Source: Alphaproteobacteria bacterium UBA6038
Lineage (GTDB): Bacteria > Pseudomonadota > Alphaproteobacteria > Micropepsales > Micropepsaceae
DNA: 41,862 nt
Direction: 5' to 3'
Assembly: GCA_002429315.1 (NCBI GenBank)
Contig: DIZC01000056.1
Coordinates: forward strand, 1 to 41,862
Shown: positions 34,131 through 41,862 of the stretch, one piece after another
Layout of the letters: the number at the start of each line of letters is the position of its first letter
Numbering within the stretch: position 1 is the first letter of the stretch
Made by a program: the position numbers and the translations under genes
The notes under the pieces: generated by a model
The model's database searches: none
What the model was told of the DNA's origin: nothing
What the model saw: only the letters and a program-made list of their open reading frames with translations

Positions 34131-36344
34131 ATGGCAAAGCCTAAGCCCCACCTCGAAGTGATCGTCCCCACCGGCGATGGCCTGCCGTTCGAGGCGGGCG
34201 GGATGTCGGCTGCCGTGGCGGATGCGCCTTCCTCGGACCGCCTTCTCAACCGCGAGCTATCCTGGCTGGCGTTCAACCGCCGCGTTCTGGAAGAAGCCCA
34301 GAATCCGCGGCATCCGCTGCTGGAGCGCCTGCGGTTTCTTTCCATCTCCGCCTCCAACCTGGACGAGTTCTATATGGTCCGCGTGGCCGGCCTGAAGGGC
34401 ATGGTCAGCGCCGGGGTCGCGGCAGCGAGCGACGATGGGTTGACCCCGGCGCAACAGCTTGCGCGCATCGATCAGACGGCGGGCAAGCTCATCGTCGATC
34501 AGCAGAACCTGTGGTCGAACCTGCGCAGCGAATTGCGGACAGCCGGCATCGTGGTAATGAAGCGCGAAGAGCTCACCGAGGGCGATCGCGCTTGGCTGGA
34601 CGCAGAGTTCAGCCAACAGATTTTTCCGGTCTTGACGCCGCTGGCGCTGGACCCGGCGCACCCGTTCCCGTTCATTCCGAACCTTGCCTTCACGCTCGCG
34701 CTGCAGCTCACGCGCAAGAAGGACGGCAAGAGCATCACGGCGCTGCTGCCGATCCCGCCGCAACTGCAGCGCTTCATCCGATTGCCTGGCGAAGACCCCG
34801 TGGCGCGGTTCCTCACGCTGGAGCGGGTGATCGGTCTGCATCTCCACCGGCTGTTCCCCGGCTACAATGTCGAAGGCTCAGGACTCTTCCGCATCATCCG
34901 CGACAGCGACGTGGAAATCGAAGAAGAAGCCGAGGATCTGGTACGGCTGTTCGAATCGCTGCTCAAGCGCCGCCGCCGCGGCTCCGTCATCCATGTGCAG
35001 TGCAGCGAAACCATGCCGCAGAATTTGCGGCGCTACATCGCCGACCATCTCGATCTCGCATTGTCCGACCTGATCATCGTCCAACATCTGTTGGGACTGG
35101 GCGATACCAAGCAGCTGATCCTCGATGAGCGCCGCGATCTTCTTTTCAAGCCGTTCGTTGCGCGCTTTCCCGAACGCATCCGGGACCATGGCGGCGATTG
35201 CTTCGCAGCGATCGGGGCCAAGGATATCATTGTGCACCACCCGTTCGAGAGCTTCGATGTCGTGGTGCAATTCCTTCGCCAGGCGGCGACCGATCCCAAC
35301 GTGGTCGCCATCAAACAGACGCTCTACCGCACGTCGCAGGATTCGCCAATCGTCAGAGCGTTGATCGAGGCGGCGGACGCCGGCAAGTCGGTGACCGCCC
35401 TTATCGAGCTCAAGGCGCGTTTCGACGAGGCGGCCAATATCAAATGGGCGCGCGATCTCGAGCGTGCCGGCGTCCAGGTGGTGTACGGCTTCATCGAACT
35501 CAAGACGCACGCCAAAGTCAGCCTGGTGGTGCGCCGCGAAGGCGGGCACCTGCGCACTTACGTGCATTTCGGGACCGGAAACTACCATTCGATCACCGCG
35601 AAGGTTTACACCGATCTGTCCCTGTTCTCGGCCGAAGCGGCGCTTGGGCGCGATGCGGCACAGCTGTTTAATTTCATCACTGGTTATGCCGAGCCGGTGA
35701 GTCTCGAGAAAATCGCCATCTCGCCGCTGAACTTGCGCGCCAAGCTGGTCGACGCCATCCAGGAGGAGATCGCCCATGCCCGCGCCGGGCGCCCCGCCGC
35801 GATCTGGGCCAAGCTGAACTCACTGGTCGACGCGCGGATCATCGATGGACTCTACAAAGCGAGCCAGTCCGGCGTGCGCATCGATCTGGTGGTCCGCGGC
35901 ATCTGCTGCCTGCGTCCCGGCGTGCCGGGGCTGTCCGACAACATCCGCGTGAAGAGCATCATCGGACGGTTTCTGGAGCACGGGCGCATCGTCTGTTTCG
36001 GCAACGGTCACGGTCTGCCGTCCCCCAAAGCGAAGGTATTCATTTCGTCCGCCGACTGGATGCCGCGCAATCTCGACCGCCGGGTGGAAGCGCTGGTGCC
36101 GATCGAGAATCCCACGGTGCACGAGCAGGTACTGGGCCAGATCATGGTGGCGCTGCTCAAGGACCAGGCGCAAAGCTGGACGATGCAGTCCGACGGAACC
36201 TACCTTCGCGATCCCCATTACCTGCGCGAGGACGCGTTTTCCGCGCATACCTACTTTATGACCAATCCTTCGCTCTCCGGACGCGGCCGGGCGCTGAAAA
36301 TTGCGCAGAGGCGGCCGGTCGCTGTCGCCAGCCGAAACGATTGA
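34131..36344 (+). CDS. ppk1: Polyphosphate kinase 1
   Basis: Ppk1 makes long-chain polyphosphate from ATP, supporting stress survival and phosphate storage. The protein is 737 residues from ATG 34131; a TTG at 34101 would add 10 residues. The start region has Leu-Leu-Asn-Arg-Glu-Leu-Ser-Trp-Leu-Ala-Phe-Asn. The two catalytic His are His460 in Lys-Thr-His-Ala-Lys and His617 in Phe-Leu-Glu-His-Gly-Arg. The ppx start comes three bases after its stop, so synthesis and degradation of the polymer are coexpressed. It follows hda by 54 bases. Confidence 0.96.
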   Translation: MAKPKPHLEVIVPTGDGLPFEAGGMSAAVADAPSSDRLLNRELSWLAFNRRVLEEAQNPRHPLLERLRFLSISASNLDEFYMVRVAGLKGMVSAGVAAASDDGLTPAQQLARIDQTAGKLIVDQQNLWSNLRSELRTAGIVVMKREELTEGDRAWLDAEFSQQIFPVLTPLALDPAHPFPFIPNLAFTLALQLTRKKDGKSITALLPIPPQLQRFIRLPGEDPVARFLTLERVIGLHLHRLFPGYNVEGSGLFRIIRDSDVEIEEEAEDLVRLFESLLKRRRRGSVIHVQCSETMPQNLRRYIADHLDLALSDLIIVQHLLGLGDTKQLILDERRDLLFKPFVARFPERIRDHGGDCFAAIGAKDIIVHHPFESFDVVVQFLRQAATDPNVVAIKQTLYRTSQDSPIVRALIEAADAGKSVTALIELKARFDEAANIKWARDLERAGVQVVYGFIELKTHAKVSLVVRREGGHLRTYVHFGTGNYHSITAKVYTDLSLFSAEAALGRDAAQLFNFITGYAEPVSLEKIAISPLNLRAKLVDAIQEEIAHARAGRPAAIWAKLNSLVDARIIDGLYKASQSGVRIDLVVRGICCLRPGVPGLSDNIRVKSIIGRFLEHGRIVCFGNGHGLPSPKAKVFISSADWMPRNLDRRVEALVPIENPTVHEQVLGQIMVALLKDQAQSWTMQSDGTYLRDPHYLREDAFSAHTYFMTNPSLSGRGRALKIAQRRPVAVASRND

Positions 36345-36347
36345 ACC

Positions 36348-37874
36348 GTGACGCTGTCCGACACCGCCGCGGTCCCGGCGCCGCAGGGGGCGCGCGAGAG
36401 CCGCGGCCGTAAAGGTCCACTTGCGATCGTCGATATCGGATCCAATTCAGTGCGCCTTGTCGTCTACGAGTCCTTCGCCCGCACGCCGGCGGTGGTTCAC
36501 AACGAGAAGGCGATCTGCGCCATCGGCCGCAACATGGTGTCGAGCGGCCGCCTGAATGAGGACGGAATCCGCTCTGCACTGGAAGCGCTGGCGCGCTACC
36601 GCATGGTTGCCGACGCCCATCGGGTGGACATGCGCGAAGCGGTGGCCACGGCCGCGGCGCGCGATGCGCCCAACGGCAACGAATTCGTGCGCCGCGCCGA
36701 AGCCGCCTGGGGTGGACCGATCCGCATCCTGTCCGGCGAGGAAGAGGCGCGGATCGCCGCGGAAGGCGTGCTCGCCGGCATTCCGGAAGCCAACGGACTT
36801 GCCGCCGATCTCGGCGGCGGCAGCCTGGACATGGTGCCGGTGAAGAACGGCCGCACCGGGGCCGCGCTGACCTTCCCATTCGGGCCGTTGCGCCTCATCG
36901 ATCTCGCCAAGGGCGATTGTGACAAGGCGCGCGAGATCGTCGACAAGGGCCTCGCGAGACTGGACGGGCTTTCGCAGATCGGCGGTCCCACGCTTTACGC
37001 AGTGGGCGGCGCGTGGCGCAGCTTTGCGCGCGTCGACATGGAAGAGACGCGCTATCCGCTGCATGTGCTGCATCACTATGAAATCCCCAAAGGCCGCGCA
37101 CTGAAGCTCGCGCGCGTAATTTCCCAGATGTCGCGCAAATCGCTCGACAAGATGGGAATCGTCTCGCGGCGCAGGGCGGAAGCGTTGCCCTACGGCGCCA
37201 TCGTGCTGGAACGCTTGCTGCTGAAGACCGATCTCGATCGCGTTATCATTTCGGCTTACGGCCTGCGCGAGGGCATTCTGCATGTGCAGCTTTCGCCGGA
37301 GGAGCGCCAGAAAGATCCGCTGATGGAATTCGCCGCCAGCGCCAACCGCCGGCTGTCGCGGGTGCCGACCCATGCCGACGAGTTGTTCCACTGGATGTCA
37401 CCGCTGTTCGCCAACGAAGGCAGGGAGTCGCGCCGCATCCGGCAGGCGGTCTGCCTGTTCTCCGATATCGGCTGGCGGCGGCATCCCGACGATCGCGCCG
37501 TCGGCGCGTTCAACCAGGTGGTCACTGCGCCTTTCGCGGGCGCATCCCACCGGGCCCGCGCCCTGATCGCCACCGCGGTGTTCCACCGCTATTCCGGCGA
37601 CGAGGATTTCCCGCGCGAGATCACCGCCCACAATCTCCTGAGCGAGGAGGACATCGCCTGCGCTGTGCGCCTCGGGCTGGTGGCCCGGCTAGGCTTTGCC
37701 CTGTCTGCCTCCGCGGTCGGCGAATTGCCGCATTACGCCCTGCGGATGACGCCCAATCGCGTCCTTCTCGAGGTTCCCCGCCGCCGCGAAGCCATCGCCG
37801 GCGAGCCGGTTCACAAGCGGCTTGCCGCCTTGGCCCAGGCGCTCGGCCGCAAAGGCGAGGTCCTGGTCGGCTAG
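36348..37874 (+). CDS. ppx: Exopolyphosphatase, Ppx/GppA family
   Basis: This enzyme removes terminal phosphate from polyphosphate or hydrolyses pppGpp. The 508-residue length and order after ppk support Ppx. The ASKHA-type motifs are present: Val-Asp-Ile-Gly-Ser-Asn-Ser-Val-Arg near 29-37, and Ala-Asp-Leu-Gly-Gly-Gly-Ser-Leu-Asp near 154-162, with Ser-Gly-Glu-Glu-Glu-Ala-Arg between them. The C-terminal half carries an HD-like helical region. The start is GTG 36348, three bases after the ppk stop. The first 25 residues are Pro/Arg-rich and look disordered. Confidence 0.93.
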   Translation: MTLSDTAAVPAPQGARESRGRKGPLAIVDIGSNSVRLVVYESFARTPAVVHNEKAICAIGRNMVSSGRLNEDGIRSALEALARYRMVADAHRVDMREAVATAAARDAPNGNEFVRRAEAAWGGPIRILSGEEEARIAAEGVLAGIPEANGLAADLGGGSLDMVPVKNGRTGAALTFPFGPLRLIDLAKGDCDKAREIVDKGLARLDGLSQIGGPTLYAVGGAWRSFARVDMEETRYPLHVLHHYEIPKGRALKLARVISQMSRKSLDKMGIVSRRRAEALPYGAIVLERLLLKTDLDRVIISAYGLREGILHVQLSPEERQKDPLMEFAASANRRLSRVPTHADELFHWMSPLFANEGRESRRIRQAVCLFSDIGWRRHPDDRAVGAFNQVVTAPFAGASHRARALIATAVFHRYSGDEDFPREITAHNLLSEEDIACAVRLGLVARLGFALSASAVGELPHYALRMTPNRVLLEVPRRREAIAGEPVHKRLAALAQALGRKGEVLVG

Positions 37875-37875
37875 C

Positions 37876-37904
37876 TTGCAACCGGGTTTCGCAGGGGCTT
37901 TAAC
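37876..37904 (+). promoter_or_regulatory. Candidate promoter for tatABC
   Basis: TTGCAA (37876-37881) begins two bases after the ppx stop, and TTTAAC (37899-37904) follows after exactly 17 bases. The pair ends 71 bases before the tatA ATG, leaving a short leader. It would let tatABC be transcribed apart from ppk-ppx. Confidence 0.4.
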
Positions 37905-37975
37905 CATCCGCGAAGCGGCGAGGGCGTAGAGTGGCCGCCATCGGACCAAAAGCGGGCGGGTGAAGGAGAGTTATC

Positions 37976-38200
37976 ATGGGTGGCCTGAGCATCTGGCACA
38001 TTCTCATCGTGGCGATGATCGCCGTCCTGCTGTTTGGCGGCCGCGGCAAGATTTCCGAGCTGATGGGCGACGTGGCGAAGGGAATCAAGAGCTTCCGCAA
38101 GGGTCTGAGTGAGCCGGACGAGGATGAGCGCCCGCGCTCGATTCCCGACCAGCACCGCGACGAAACCGTGGTCAACAAGGACCAGACCGTCGGCCGCTAG
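37976..38200 (+). CDS. tatA: Sec-independent translocase subunit TatA
   Basis: TatA oligomerises to form the passage for folded proteins with twin-arginine signals. The 74-residue protein has one N-terminal transmembrane helix (Trp-His-Ile-Leu-Ile-Val to Leu-Leu-Phe) and the Phe-Gly-Gly-Arg-Gly-Lys hinge. Next come an amphipathic helix (Ile-Ser-Glu-Leu-Met-Gly) and an acidic, polar tail. AAGGAGAG at 37963-37970 sits five bases upstream of the ATG. TatB follows nine bases after its stop. Confidence 0.95.
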   Translation: MGGLSIWHILIVAMIAVLLFGGRGKISELMGDVAKGIKSFRKGLSEPDEDERPRSIPDQHRDETVVNKDQTVGR

Positions 38201-38209
38201 GCCTCGCCG

Positions 38210-38590
38210 ATGATCGATCTTTCCTGGAGTCATATCCTCATTGTCCTGGTGGTGGCGCTGGTCGTGGTCGGGCCGAAAGACCTGCCGCGGCTGATGCGCA
38301 CGCTCGGCCGTTGGCTCGCCAAGGCCCGCGCCATGGCCGACCAGTTCAAGAAGAGCTTCGACGAGATGTCGCGTCAGGCCGAATTGGACGAGCTGCGCAC
38401 CGAAATTCAGGCGCTCCGCAACGAGCGGCCGTTCGCCGGGCTGGAGCAGACGCTGCACGAGCCGGTGTTGCCGCTGGACCCGGCGCCGCAGCTGGAGCCG
38501 CCCGCTTCCCCCGCGCCGGTCGAAGAAGCGCCGCACGATGAAGGGCCGCCCATCCCGATCGCACCGGGTTCGGAGCCGCCGCCGCCATGA
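38210..38590 (+). CDS. tatB: Sec-independent translocase subunit TatB
   Basis: TatB forms the twin-arginine receptor with TatC. The 126-residue protein has a single N-terminal helix, the Val-Gly-Pro-Lys-Asp-Leu-Pro hinge typical of TatB, and a long amphipathic helix to about residue 75. A Pro/Glu-rich C-terminal tail follows. That tail is longer and more proline-rich than in many relatives. Its stop overlaps the tatC ATG (ATGA), ensuring matched synthesis with TatC. Confidence 0.94.
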   Translation: MIDLSWSHILIVLVVALVVVGPKDLPRLMRTLGRWLAKARAMADQFKKSFDEMSRQAELDELRTEIQALRNERPFAGLEQTLHEPVLPLDPAPQLEPPASPAPVEEAPHDEGPPIPIAPGSEPPPP

Positions 38591-39399
38591 CGGTCCGGAC
38601 GCCGGAAGACGAAGCCGCCATCGATGCCAGCAAGGCGCCGCTGCTCGATCATCTGGTGGAGCTTCGCAAGCGGATCATCTGGTCGCTTCTGGCGCTTGCC
38701 GTCTGCTTCGCCATCTGCTTCGCGTTCTCGAAACAGATCTACGCCTTCCTGACGGAGCCGCTGGCGCACGCGCTGGCCGGTCATCCCAATCATCATCTGA
38801 TCTACACCAGCGTGTACGAGACGTTCTTCACCTACGTGAAGCTCGGCGTCTTCGCCGGGCTGTGCCTCGCATTTCCCATCATCGCATCGCAAATCTGGAT
38901 GTTCGTGGCGCCCGGCCTCTATCGCCAGGAGCGCAAGGCGTTTCTGCCGTTCCTCATCGCCACGCCGATCCTGTTCCTCATCGGCGCTGCGTTCGTGTTC
39001 TACGTCATGCTGCCTTTCGCCATCCGCTTCTTCGTCGGCTACGAGACGCCGACGGGGCCGAACAATCTCGGCATCGAGTTGATGCCGAAGGTGAGCGAAT
39101 ACCTCGACTTCGTCACCACCCTCATCTTCGCTTTCGGACTGACCTTCCAGCTTCCGGTGCTGCTGTCGCTGTTGGGGCGGGTCGGGCTGGTGACCAGCGC
39201 CCAGCTGCGCAGCATGCGGCGCTACGCCATCCTCGCGATCACGGTCGTGGCGGCGATCCTTACCCCGCCGGACTTTATCAGTCCGTTCGCGCTGATGGCG
39301 CCGCTGATCCTGCTCTACGAAATCTCCATCTGGTGCGTGAAGCTGATCGAGCGCCAGCGGGCCCGCGATGCCGCCGCCCGCGCTGCCGCGACGACATAG
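38587..39399 (+). CDS. tatC: Sec-independent translocase subunit TatC
   Basis: TatC recognises twin-arginine signal peptides at the inner membrane. The 270-residue protein has six transmembrane helices and an N-terminal cytoplasmic segment with Leu-Leu-Asp-His-Leu-Val-Glu-Leu-Arg-Lys-Arg. Gln-Ile-Trp-Met-Phe-Val-Ala-Pro-Gly-Leu and Tyr-Ala-Ile-Leu-Ala-Ile match the family core. It ends in a basic and Ala-rich tail. It is the last gene of the tat operon; a candidate terminator follows at 39589. Confidence 0.96.
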   Translation: MTVRTPEDEAAIDASKAPLLDHLVELRKRIIWSLLALAVCFAICFAFSKQIYAFLTEPLAHALAGHPNHHLIYTSVYETFFTYVKLGVFAGLCLAFPIIASQIWMFVAPGLYRQERKAFLPFLIATPILFLIGAAFVFYVMLPFAIRFFVGYETPTGPNNLGIELMPKVSEYLDFVTTLIFAFGLTFQLPVLLSLLGRVGLVTSAQLRSMRRYAILAITVVAAILTPPDFISPFALMAPLILLYEISIWCVKLIERQRARDAAARAAATT

Positions 39400-39588
39400 T
39401 CTCTCAGACAGTCTGCGCCCGCCGCTCGAATCGCCGGTCGTGCCGTACCGCTTCGCTGAGCCGAACGAGTCTCATCCGCGAAATGTGGCGAAGGGGATGG
39501 TTTCGGACAGACTCCGAGCTGCCATCGAATCGGCCTCTTTCGATTTTCACGCCATCGCGATCCGCGCATGGATGGCGGCCGCACATTC

Positions 39589-39627
39589 GCTCGCCCGAAG
39601 CATGACTTCGGGTGGGGAGCGTTTTTT
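39589..39627 (+). terminator. Candidate intrinsic terminator downstream of tatC
   Basis: CCCGAAG (39594-39600) and CTTCGGG (39606-39612) close a five-base loop. Outer arms GCTC (39589-39592) and GAGC (39617-39620) can extend the stem across an internal bulge. Six T residues follow at 39622-39627. It lies 190 bases after the tatC stop. Confidence 0.5.
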
Positions 39628-39782
39628 CCGCGGGCAGGTTCTTGAAACTTCCTTCTGCTGGTCGGCCTCTGCATGTTCCCCCCAATTTCCGAACCGCGGG
39701 CCACGAGAGATCGGGCTTGCGGGGAATTGGCGGCGGAACGCTGGGCCGGGCAAAAAGGGCGCGTGGGGTCACGAGGTGCGCG

Positions 39783-39826
39783 TCAGGGCCCCGCCCGGAT
39801 GCGTGCGGACATGGCGGTCCTCCTTT
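39783..39826 (-). CDS. Possible nine-residue leader ORF with strong ribosome-binding site
   Basis: On the minus strand AAAGGAGG (39819-39826) is followed after six bases by ATG 39812 and eight more sense codons to TGA (39783-39785), with two Arg codons and two Gly codons overall. The Shine-Dalgarno match and spacing are close to ideal. No larger coding region follows on that strand, so it could be chance, a small protein or a leader of an untranslated RNA. Confidence 0.2.
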
Positions 39827-40076
39827 GGGTGCGAAATTTATTTTTTTGGGGTGGGGCGGATCGCCGGTGAGGCATCCGCCGGGCTCGCGAAAAGCGCAGA
39901 CTTCTGCGGTTCGGCGGCCGCTTCAGCCCGCCGGCTTCCGGCCGGGCGCAAATCGAGAGATGAGAGGAATGTACATAACCAGCGTGACGCTGTCAAGGCC
40001 TGTTCTCCCGATTTCTGAAAAAATATTCGACGAGTCCCGAAACAGAGGAATTTCCGTGACTTAGGGTGTCGCCCCC

Positions 40077-40144
40077 CTTCGCCTTCCGCGACGCGGGGAG
40101 GCGAAGCTCTCCGGTTCCCCTCTCCGGATGGGCGGGGCGAGGGG
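40077..40144. repeat. Two GC hairpins in the serS leader
   Basis: CTTCGCCT (40077-40084) pairs with AGGCGAAG (40099-40106), with inner CCGC and GCGG arms. CCCCTC (40117-40122) pairs with GAGGGG (40139-40144). They lie 61-129 bases before the serS start. They resemble dispersed intergenic palindromes of alphaproteobacteria and could also affect serS expression. Confidence 0.5.
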
Positions 40145-40205
40145 ATGTCTGGTTTTGACGACAAGGAGTCGCCATGCCATTCACGGCGCCGATTCGGAGT
40201 TTCCC

Positions 40206-41687
40206 GTGCACGACATCGCCGCGATCCGGAAAGACAGCGACGCGTTCGCGAACGGCCTCGCGCGGCGCGGGCTGGATGGCGAGAGCATCGCCTTCGAGGT
40301 GCTGGAGCGCGACCGCGAATTGCGCGAGCTGCAGACGCGACTCCAGCAGGCGCAGGCGCGGCGGAACGAAGCCTCCAAGCTGATCGGCCAGGCCAAGGCC
40401 AAGAAAGATGAGGCGTCCGCCGCCGCGCTGATGGCCGAAGTCGCCGGACTGAAGGAGGAGATTCAGCGGGGCGAGGAGCGCGAGCGCGAGTTGAAGAAGG
40501 CGCTCGACGATCTGCTCGCCGGTTTGCCGAACCTGCCGGCGCCGGACGTGCCCGACGGCAATAATGAAAACGACAATGTGGAGGTGAAGGGGCGGGCGTT
40601 CGGCGCGCGGCCGCCGATGAATTCGGCGCGCGAGCATTTCGAATTGGGCGAAGCGCTCGGGATGATGGATTTCGAGCGGGCGGCAAAAGTCTCCGGCTCG
40701 CGGTTCGTCTATCTCACTGCCGGGCTCGCGCGCCTCGAACGCGCCATCGCCAATTTCATGCTCGACCTGCACACCGGCGAATTCGGCTACACCGAGTTCC
40801 AACCGCCGCTGATGGCGCGCGATCAAGCGATGTTTGGAACGGGTCAGCTGCCCAAGTTCGAAGACGACTTATTCAGAACGCCGATTCAAATCTTTCGGCA
40901 TAAGTCTGACGAAAACACTTGGACAATGGATGGGAGCCCCCCGAAGTTCTCAGATGCCGCAGTGCAAGCAGCATTCGACCCCGCATTTAGTGAAGTGGGC
41001 AAGTTCAGCAACACCTTCAACGTAAATCGGCTGGATGTGAACGATTTTTGGTGGGAAGTCACAATTTCTCGCGATAGCTACCTTATCCCCACCGCAGAAG
41101 TGTCGCTGACGAATTATGTGCGGGAGGAGATTCTCGACGAAGAGAAGCTGCCGCTACGATTCACCGCCTGGACACCGTGCTTTCGCGCGGAGGCGGGCGC
41201 GGCGGGAAAGGACACCCGCGGCATGATCCGCATGCACCAGTTCTCCAAGGTGGAGCTGGTGTCCATCACCACGCCGGACCACTCGAATGCCGAGCACGAG
41301 CGCATGACCGATTGCGCGCAATCCGTGCTCAAGCGCCTCAACCTGCATCACCGGGTGATGACGCTCTGTACCGGCGACCTGGGATTTGCTGCGCGCAAGA
41401 CCTACGACATCGAAGTGTGGCTGCCGGGGCAGGGGCGCTTCCGCGAGATTTCCTCCTGCTCCAACTGCGGCGATTTCCAGGCCCGGCGCATGAACGCGCG
41501 CTACCGCCCGAAGAACGAGAAGGGCACGCGGTTCGTCCACACGCTCAACGGCTCGGGACTCGCCGTCGGCCGCACGCTGATCGCCATCCTGGAGAACTAT
41601 CAGAACCCGGACGGCTCCATCGCGATCCCCGATGCGTTGAAGCCGTACATGGGCGGGCTGGAGAAGATTGAGAAGGCGGCGAAGTGA
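40206..41687 (+). CDS. serS: Serine--tRNA ligase with an extra in-frame segment
   Basis: SerRS charges tRNA-Ser with serine. GTG 40206 is chosen because it gives the family N-terminus His-Asp-Ile-Ala-Ala-Ile-Arg-Lys; upstream residues are not conserved. The protein is 493 residues, against about 430 in relatives. An N-terminal coiled-coil arm (about 25-105) is followed by the class II core. Motif 2 (Cys-Phe-Arg-Ala-Glu-Ala-Gly) is at about 325-331, and motif 3 (Gly-Ser-Gly-Leu-Ala-Val-Gly-Arg) at about 450. Between Leu-Phe-Arg-Thr (222-225) and Tyr-Leu-Ile-Pro-Thr-Ala-Glu (292-298), where relatives have roughly 5-15 residues, there are 66. The frame is intact. This part of the DNA is about 49% GC by hand count. 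Confidence 0.93.
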   Translation: MHDIAAIRKDSDAFANGLARRGLDGESIAFEVLERDRELRELQTRLQQAQARRNEASKLIGQAKAKKDEASAAALMAEVAGLKEEIQRGEERERELKKALDDLLAGLPNLPAPDVPDGNNENDNVEVKGRAFGARPPMNSAREHFELGEALGMMDFERAAKVSGSRFVYLTAGLARLERAIANFMLDLHTGEFGYTEFQPPLMARDQAMFGTGQLPKFEDDLFRTPIQIFRHKSDENTWTMDGSPPKFSDAAVQAAFDPAFSEVGKFSNTFNVNRLDVNDFWWEVTISRDSYLIPTAEVSLTNYVREEILDEEKLPLRFTAWTPCFRAEAGAAGKDTRGMIRMHQFSKVELVSITTPDHSNAEHERMTDCAQSVLKRLNLHHRVMTLCTGDLGFAARKTYDIEVWLPGQGRFREISSCSNCGDFQARRMNARYRPKNEKGTRFVHTLNGSGLAVGRTLIAILENYQNPDGSIAIPDALKPYMGGLEKIEKAAK

Positions 41688-41704
41688 GACGCATGTCCTT
41701 CTAT

Positions 41705-41726
41705 CCTCCCCCGCTTGCGGGGGAGG
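41705..41726. repeat. Perfect palindrome after serS
   Basis: CCTCCCCCGC (41705-41714) and GCGGGGGAGG (41717-41726) flank TT. It lies 17 bases after the serS stop and continues into sequence resembling the pepA-holC repeat (GGTGGATC, then GGAGCGCGGAGCGCGA). It may terminate serS transcription. Confidence 0.65.
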
Positions 41727-41769
41727 TGGATCGCCGGAGCGCGGAGCGCGATGGCGAGACGGTAGGGGG

Positions 41770-41862
41770 AGTACGCCGCCCCCCCCCCCCCCCCCCCGCC
41801 CTTCAACCTCCCCCCCCCGCCCCCCCCCCCCCGCCGGCGCCCCCAGCGCCGCGCCCCACGCC
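41770..41862. other. C-rich low-complexity window end
   Basis: The last 90 or so bases consist mostly of runs of C, one of them about 17 long, broken by G and CAACCT. No coding or structural feature fits. It is probably degraded sequence at an assembly edge. Confidence 0.6.

Larger units (their letters stand above)
39400..40205. other. Long gene-poor stretch between tatC and serS
   Basis: About 800 bases carry no convincing protein gene; the open frames present are Arg/Pro-rich shadows. Visible elements are a terminator-like hairpin (39589-39627), a minus-strand Shine-Dalgarno with a nine-residue frame (39783-39826) and an AT-rich patch (39832-39846). There are also an inverted repeat with GGCGGAT and ATCCGCC arms (about 39855-39881) and two hairpins ahead of serS. 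I see no tRNA. Confidence 0.5.

Overview
The window is a GC-rich (roughly 60-65% by eye), densely packed chromosomal segment from an alphaproteobacterium. Three blocks support this: fabD-fabG-acpP-fabF-mltG-yicC-gmk facing rsmA-pdxA-surA-lptD-lptG-lptF; a CDP-alcohol phosphatidyltransferase, hda, ppk and ppx string next to purM/purN; and tatABC followed by serS. All three are familiar alphaproteobacterial neighbourhoods. Genus cannot be fixed from the sequence alone. No rRNA, tRNA, CRISPR array, transposase or phage gene was seen.

Layout. Bases 1-4503 hold an unrecognised exported protein, a large AsmA-like inner-membrane protein, a second small exported protein and a tiny His/Trp-rich exported protein. 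Bases 4635-10757 (+) carry fatty-acid synthesis (fabD, fabG, acpP, fabF), mltG, yicC and gmk. Bases 10754-23117 (-) form one nearly gapless array. Read in transcription order it is lptF, lptG, lptD, surA, pdxA, rsmA, then an accessory tail: a zinc alcohol dehydrogenase, a Dph6-type PP-loop ATPase, a DUF6580-like membrane protein, a BtuF-like binding protein without a signal peptide, a Cys-rich CWC protein and an amidohydrolase. Bases 23286-26201 (+) carry pepA, holC and a membrane-anchored TPR protein. An ABC-F ATPase (-) and ndk plus a short-chain dehydrogenase (+) diverge from about 28.1 kb. Bases 29452-31555 (-) are purM, a small unknown exported protein and purN. Bases 31683-37874 (+) are a DUF2066 protein, a CDP-alcohol phosphatidyltransferase, hda, ppk1 and ppx. 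Then come tatABC, about 800 bases without a convincing gene, and serS. The window ends in C-rich low-complexity sequence that looks like an assembly edge.

How the genes work together. Much of the window builds the envelope: acyl chains (Fab), LPS export (LptD/F/G), outer-membrane protein folding (SurA), peptidoglycan termination (MltG), AsmA-type lipid handling and Tat export. The rest is housekeeping: nucleotides (Gmk, Ndk, PurM, PurN), replication control (Hda, HolC), ribosome and translation (RsmA, YicC, ABC-F, SerRS) and polyphosphate (Ppk, Ppx).

The most unusual points are the translationally coupled accessory cassette at 10754-14173, a lower-GC in-frame insertion of roughly 50-65 codons in the catalytic domain of serS, and a lower-GC orphan gene fitted with overlaps between purM and purN. 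There are also dispersed intergenic palindromes, and gmk and the amidohydrolase converge on a shared CTAG carrying both stop codons.
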